Of a DNA stretch of 11,831 bases, positions 10,201 through 11,831 are shown piece by piece. Position 1 is the stretch's first letter. Each line of letters begins with the position of its first letter. The notes under the pieces are model-generated. The model ran no database searches, was not told where the DNA came from, and saw only the letters and a program-made list of their open reading frames with translations. The stretch spans positions 1 to 11,831 of the forward strand of contig CAMUZC010000051.1 of assembly GCA_947165105.1 (NCBI GenBank). Direction: 5' to 3'. The DNA is from an uncultured Lachnospiraceae bacterium. Its GTDB lineage: Bacteria; Bacillota_A; Clostridia; TANB77; CAG-508. The translations under genes were made by a program, and so were the position numbers.

Positions 10201-11709
10201 AGTATTTGAGTTTCTTATTTTGTTGCATTCTTCTTTTATCTTTTGAAGGCAATCTACAATTTCTTTTTTACAGAATAATGTTTTAAAAGTGAAATTTTTA
10301 TATGCAGTTATATAATTATATGGTGGTATTGGTTCTAATCCCTTTTCTCTTACTTCTACTTTATGTATATCTGGATTATTTATTATTTCTGGAGGTAATT
10401 TTAGATTATCTATAATTAATAAATTGCTTGAATCTGAATAATAAAATTTATCAAAAATAATTTTATTTGTTGTTCTGAGATAATTACAATTTAAATCTCT
10501 TAATAAATCATCTATATTTTTTTGTTCAACTTTTAAAAATCTTAATTTTTTTATATTATTTTGTAATCTTTTTCTAACATCTTCATTCATATCTTGTATT
10601 TGATCAATTAGCATACGATCAATATAAGAATTATATCTAATAATACTTTCAGCACTTTCTCTTTCTTCGCAAGCTAATTTAACTTTTTTGCAAAATAAGA
10701 AAGGATTTTCTGCATCAAATAAAAGATATATTTTGCTTAAAGAACAAGGCTCTTTTTCTTCTTTTTCTTCATCCCAAACACCTTCATATTTTTCAGTTTT
10801 TGGATTATAATAATCAATTAAAACTCTTTTCCATGTACCTTTTCCATCTTTGTCCCTATGGAGTCCAACACCTTGTATATACAATTGATGCCCCTCGTTT
10901 TCTTTATCTTTAGCTTTTTCCATCCATTCTTCAGCGGTGAATATATCTAAATCTTTATCTTCAAAGAATTCTAAGGGAAGCCAACTATCCAAAGGGTTTA
11001 TTTGAGAAAAGTCAATATCAGCTTGTTTTAATAATGTTTCTATATTAATTGTTTGATATACTTTTTTCATACGATCTATCATAACTTTTCGGGGTGGTCT
11101 CCCTTCAATTAATTCATGAGGCTCGTTTGCTTTTGGGTTTATATATGCAATCCCCTTTCTCTGAGAAGAATATTTTCCAGTCATAGCTGCATAGATTTCA
11201 TTTTTTGTAGGATCTAATTGACGATAATCTAATTTTTCGTAGTTTTCACTTCTGATGTAATTGTTGTCAGTTACTGGTATTAATTGGGTAGAAATTACAT
11301 TCTTATTTTTTTTCAGTTTTTCTTTTTCTTTTTTTTCTTTTTCTTTTTTGACTTTTATTTCTGCTTCTTCTTGTTCTTTAGTAATATTTCTTTGGAAATA
11401 GTATTTTTTTTGGTTTAAAGATTCTTTTTGTGAAATTTTTTGATTTTTTATGAAAATTGACTCGTCTGGACCATGGAGTATGTTTTCTTTTTTTTCTTCT
11501 GTGTCTGGTACTTTCTCTTCTTCTTTTAATTCTGATGGAAGATTCTGATATCCTGAAACTCCTCTTTTGAATTTATCTGAGGCTTGAGAATGACTATTTT
11601 TTACATTTACAGAGGGTTGTTCATTTCTCTTTGATTCTTCTTGAAGACCTCCTCCACCTGGAGGAAGATTTGAATTTTTTACGTCTTTGTTTGACGCACT
11701 TTCGTTCAT
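1..11709 (-). CDS. DNAH1: Axonemal inner-arm dynein heavy chain, DNAH1-like (3' end cut by window)
   Basis: This is a force-generating ATPase of the ciliary axoneme. In the family it sits on the outer doublet A-tubule as a single-headed inner arm and walks on the neighbouring B-tubule; Chlamydomonas dynein d works with actin, p28, p38 and p44. The frame is open for 3,903 codons with no intron. The start is the first ATG after an in-frame TAA that abuts it (11710-11712). Order seen: tail, linker (VFPRFYF at 1372-1378, LEILSQTKD at 1385-1393), P-loops at 1635 (GPAGTGKT), 1918 (GPAGGGKT), 2303 (GPTGTGKT) and 2651 (GVGGSGRQ), stalk at about 2884-3230, AAA5, then AAA6 with LQNCHLA (3823-3829) and EPPKGL (3878-3883). 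The dynein call is certain. DNAH1 rests on tail similarity recalled from memory, so DNAH6 or the DNAH3/7/12 group are fallbacks. About 450 C-terminal residues are missing, by comparison with the usual family length. Confidence 0.97.
   Translation of the reverse strand, partial: [3903 protein letters not shown]
1300..2022 (-). other. AAA5 module (residues ~3230-3470)
   Basis: Blocks seen are [20 protein letters not shown] (3228-3247), [20 protein letters not shown] (3286-3305), [12 protein letters not shown] (3309-3320), [20 protein letters not shown] (3359-3378) and [20 protein letters not shown] (3408-3427). These are the normal AAA5 and AAA5/AAA6 landmarks in order. There is no functional P-loop, as is standard for AAA5. 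Confidence 0.9.
2020..3060 (-). other. Stalk coiled coil with microtubule-binding domain (residues ~2884-3230)
   Basis: The stalk is an antiparallel coiled coil with the microtubule-binding domain at its tip. CC1 runs from about 2884 to 2996 and includes [20 protein letters not shown] and a long Glu/Lys/Ala stretch. The tip is about 2997-3122. CC2 runs from about 3123 to 3230, starting near [20 protein letters not shown] and ending at [16 protein letters not shown], which is the conserved exit into AAA5. Arm lengths look normal. The tip is strongly divergent; see the finding at 2344-2721. Confidence 0.88.
3130..3912 (-). other. AAA4 module (residues ~2600-2860)
   Basis: [20 protein letters not shown] (2645-2664) is the P-loop. 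The Walker A lysine is replaced by Arg2657, which is also the usual residue in many axonemal inner-arm chains, DNAH1 included. Other blocks are FLIVDTQL (2706-2713), [13 protein letters not shown] (2723-2735), [13 protein letters not shown] (2777-2789), [20 protein letters not shown] (2794-2813) and [10 protein letters not shown] (2867-2876). Family members normally have an acidic FLEDINN after the Walker B strand; here it is MLEYINGI, a small divergence. Confidence 0.92.
4180..4947 (-). other. AAA3 module, regulatory ATPase site (residues ~2255-2510)
   Basis: The P-loop is GPTGTGKT at 2303-2310, followed by [15 protein letters not shown]. Walker B is IFIDDLNMP (2365-2373) with Asp2368 and Asp2369. 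[18 protein letters not shown] (2379-2396) follows, and [20 protein letters not shown] (2488-2507) closes the module. [12 protein letters not shown] is like DNAH1 and DNAH6. Nucleotide at AAA3 gates the mechanical cycle in the family. Two stretches are unusual: VRQDS instead of the usual aromatic-containing residues after DDLNMP, and [16 protein letters not shown] where the family has GGGRNxVTPRxxRHFN. Confidence 0.92.
5359..5454 (-). repeat. Lys/Asn/Gln-rich low-complexity insert between AAA2 and AAA3 (residues 2086-2117)
   Basis: About 32 residues of Asn, Ala and Gln followed by an almost pure Lys/Glu/Asp run ([13 protein letters not shown], 2100-2112). The sequence on both sides is ordinary dynein ([10 protein letters not shown] before; [18 protein letters not shown] after). 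As I recall the human protein, the two flanks are nearly contiguous there, so this is an insertion at a surface linker. On the DNA it is a poly-A/G-biased tract that could arise by slippage. Frame and codon use are continuous. Confidence 0.75.
5455..6042 (-). other. AAA2 module (residues ~1890-2085)
   Basis: The sequence [16 protein letters not shown] (1910-1925) carries an intact P-loop with Lys1924. Downstream are [12 protein letters not shown] (1952-1963), [20 protein letters not shown] (1999-2018) and [17 protein letters not shown] (2047-2063). In the family AAA2 binds ATP without hydrolysing it, and the Walker B form FDGPVD, lacking the catalytic Glu directly after Asp, fits that. The VRHGLM, NPK(S/A)IT and GQLY blocks closely resemble DNAH1. 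Confidence 0.92.
6160..6912 (-). other. AAA1 module, main ATPase site (residues ~1600-1850)
   Basis: All catalytic motifs are intact. The lead-in is YGYEYVGN and [12 protein letters not shown]. The P-loop is GPAGTGKT at 1635-1642 within [19 protein letters not shown]. Walker B is CFDEFNRI, with Asp1687 and Glu1688. [20 protein letters not shown] covers sensor I and the following conserved loop, and [13 protein letters not shown] (1804-1816) follows. The form [13 protein letters not shown] matches the DNAH1 and DNAH6 groups as I recall them. This is the site whose ATP hydrolysis drives the power stroke, so the motor should be catalytically competent. Confidence 0.95.
7360..8592 (-). other. Linker domain, DHC_N2 type (residues ~1040-1450)
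   Basis: The linker is the lever that swings across the AAA ring on ATP binding. Blocks seen include [14 protein letters not shown] (1066-1079), [18 protein letters not shown] (1145-1162), [12 protein letters not shown] (1176-1187), [15 protein letters not shown] (1285-1299), RMWQDLM (1320-1326), [17 protein letters not shown] (1365-1381) and [10 protein letters not shown] (1384-1393). The segment from WIYLQPVF to LSQTKD is the usual highly conserved end of the linker core. One small departure is NAQFLEIL where most family members have a D(E/D)LLEIL-type sequence. Confidence 0.9.
8602..8802 (-). other. Predicted coiled coil at the end of the tail (residues 970-1036)
   Basis: Long uninterrupted Lys/Glu/Leu/Ile/Asn sequence without proline or glycine, for example [20 protein letters not shown] at 980-999, then [16 protein letters not shown] at 1001-1016. 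Leu and Ile recur at heptad-like spacing. It ends just before the linker, where dynein tails have helical bundles, so it may be bundle helix instead of a true dimeric coiled coil; inner-arm dyneins of this group are single-headed. Confidence 0.5.
9715..9885 (-). other. Acidic low-complexity insert in the tail (residues 609-665)
   Basis: A run rich in Glu, Asp, Asn and Ile interrupts otherwise lysine-rich tail sequence. It includes [20 protein letters not shown] (622-641) and SSPDDEDF (654-661). The flanking sequence looks like ordinary dynein tail helices (before it, [20 protein letters not shown]; after it, [20 protein letters not shown]). It is probably a flexible surface loop. It keeps the frame, has the same AT-rich codon use as its flanks, and contains no repeat unit. 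Confidence 0.5.
10615..11109 (-). other. DNAH1-type N-terminal tail signature (residues 201-365)
   Basis: This is the segment that decides the subfamily. It reads [15 protein letters not shown] (204-218), then [13 protein letters not shown] (224-236), [12 protein letters not shown] (244-255), TAEEWM (258-263), [13 protein letters not shown] (296-308), [13 protein letters not shown] (327-339) and [11 protein letters not shown] (356-366). As I recall human DNAH1, its tail has the same blocks in the same order: PRKIEIERRKQQY, DIEQLLFSQGID, LPLKVFDNEDFD, TPREWI, GVLDYDEEKKLY, IQLLFCAEDPCMF and LLLYNLYVD. These blocks lie outside the motor, so agreement here is more informative than motor similarity. 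The tail carries the docking and light-chain surfaces of inner arms; which residues bind which partner cannot be read from the sequence. Confidence 0.8.
11290..11709 (-). other. Low-complexity charged N-terminus of the dynein (residues 1-140)
   Basis: The first 140 residues are rich in Lys, Glu, Asn, Ser and Gln and show no dynein motif. They include a Gly run (PPGGGG at 27-32 by count) and an almost pure Lys/Glu stretch at residues 119-136. There is no signal peptide and no hydrophobic segment, as expected for a cytoplasmic and axonemal protein. The region is probably disordered. N-terminal extensions ahead of the conserved tail vary in length among DNAH1 proteins, so this may be lineage-specific. 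A later start is possible in principle, but the in-frame TAA directly before this ATG and the uniform codon use favour the full extension. Confidence 0.7.
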
Positions 11710-11831
11710 TTTATGTAACTTAAATTAATTATTCTTATTTATATACTTTAAATTTAATTAATTTAGATATATTTTTAAATAATAAATATTGGCAAATTTA
11801 AATTATTTAATTTTTTTCATTTAAATGAATA
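11710..11831 (-). promoter_or_regulatory. AT-rich 5' flank of the dynein gene with TATA-like string
   Basis: These 122 bases upstream of the start are nearly all A and T, more so than the coding region. In the direction of transcription they end in TAA directly followed by the ATG. A TATA-like string, TATATAAATA, occupies 11736-11745, 27-36 bases before the ATG. In DNA this AT-rich such a string is expected by chance, so it is only a candidate. I see no trichomonad-type initiator (TCAYTW) close to the ATG and no other gene, splice acceptor or tRNA. Confidence 0.35.

Noticed and set aside
11290..11360. The Lys/Glu-rich stretch as a nuclear localisation signal or separate gene
   Set aside because: It is in frame with the dynein and lacks a specific motif; low-complexity charged runs are common in AT-rich genomes.
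1..11831. Bacterial or phage accessory system, CRISPR array, IS element, tRNA or rRNA
   Set aside because: No direct repeats with spacers, inverted-repeat-bounded transposase, cloverleaf or rRNA-like sequence is visible. One eukaryotic motor gene fills the window.

Overview
The window is almost entirely one gene. On the minus strand, an ATG at 11707-11709 opens a reading frame that runs to base 1 without a stop, giving 3,903 codons and continuing off the left edge. I translated it codon by codon. It is a dynein heavy chain, and its N-terminal tail identifies it as an axonemal inner-arm type most like animal DNAH1 (Chlamydomonas DHC2, inner-arm dynein d). The remaining roughly 450 residues, covering the end of AAA6 and the C-terminal domain, lie outside the window.

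The source is a eukaryote with a motile cilium or flagellum. The DNA is very A+T-rich, coding codons included (Leu mostly TTA, Arg mostly AGA, many ATA). There is no in-frame TAA, TAG or TGA in 3,903 codons; Gln is always CAA/CAG and Trp always TGG. This argues against ciliates that read TAA/TAG as Gln or TGA as Cys or Trp. No intron is needed to keep the frame open, so the genome is intron-poor or this gene has lost its introns. An AT-rich parabasalid or other metamonad, a heterolobosean, or a standard-code ciliate would fit; the sequence alone does not decide.

Layout from right to left, in the direction of transcription. Bases 11710-11831 are a very AT-rich 5' flank with a TATA-like string and a 14-base palindrome. 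Residues 1-140 are a charged, probably disordered N-terminus. Residues 201-365 carry the DNAH1-type tail signature. The tail continues to about 1035, with an acidic insert at 609-665 and a coiled coil near 970-1036. The linker spans about 1040-1450. The motor ring follows: AAA1 (P-loop 1635-1642), AAA2 (1918-1925), a lysine/asparagine-rich insert (2086-2117), AAA3 (2303-2310), AAA4 (2651-2658, with Arg in place of Lys), the stalk and microtubule-binding domain (2884-3230), AAA5, and most of AAA6.

AAA1, the main ATPase site, is fully canonical. The microtubule-binding tip and parts of AAA3 and AAA4 depart clearly from the family pattern. I found no second gene, RNA gene, mobile element or CRISPR array. 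Forward-strand ORFs are Ser/Phe-rich antisense shadows of this gene.
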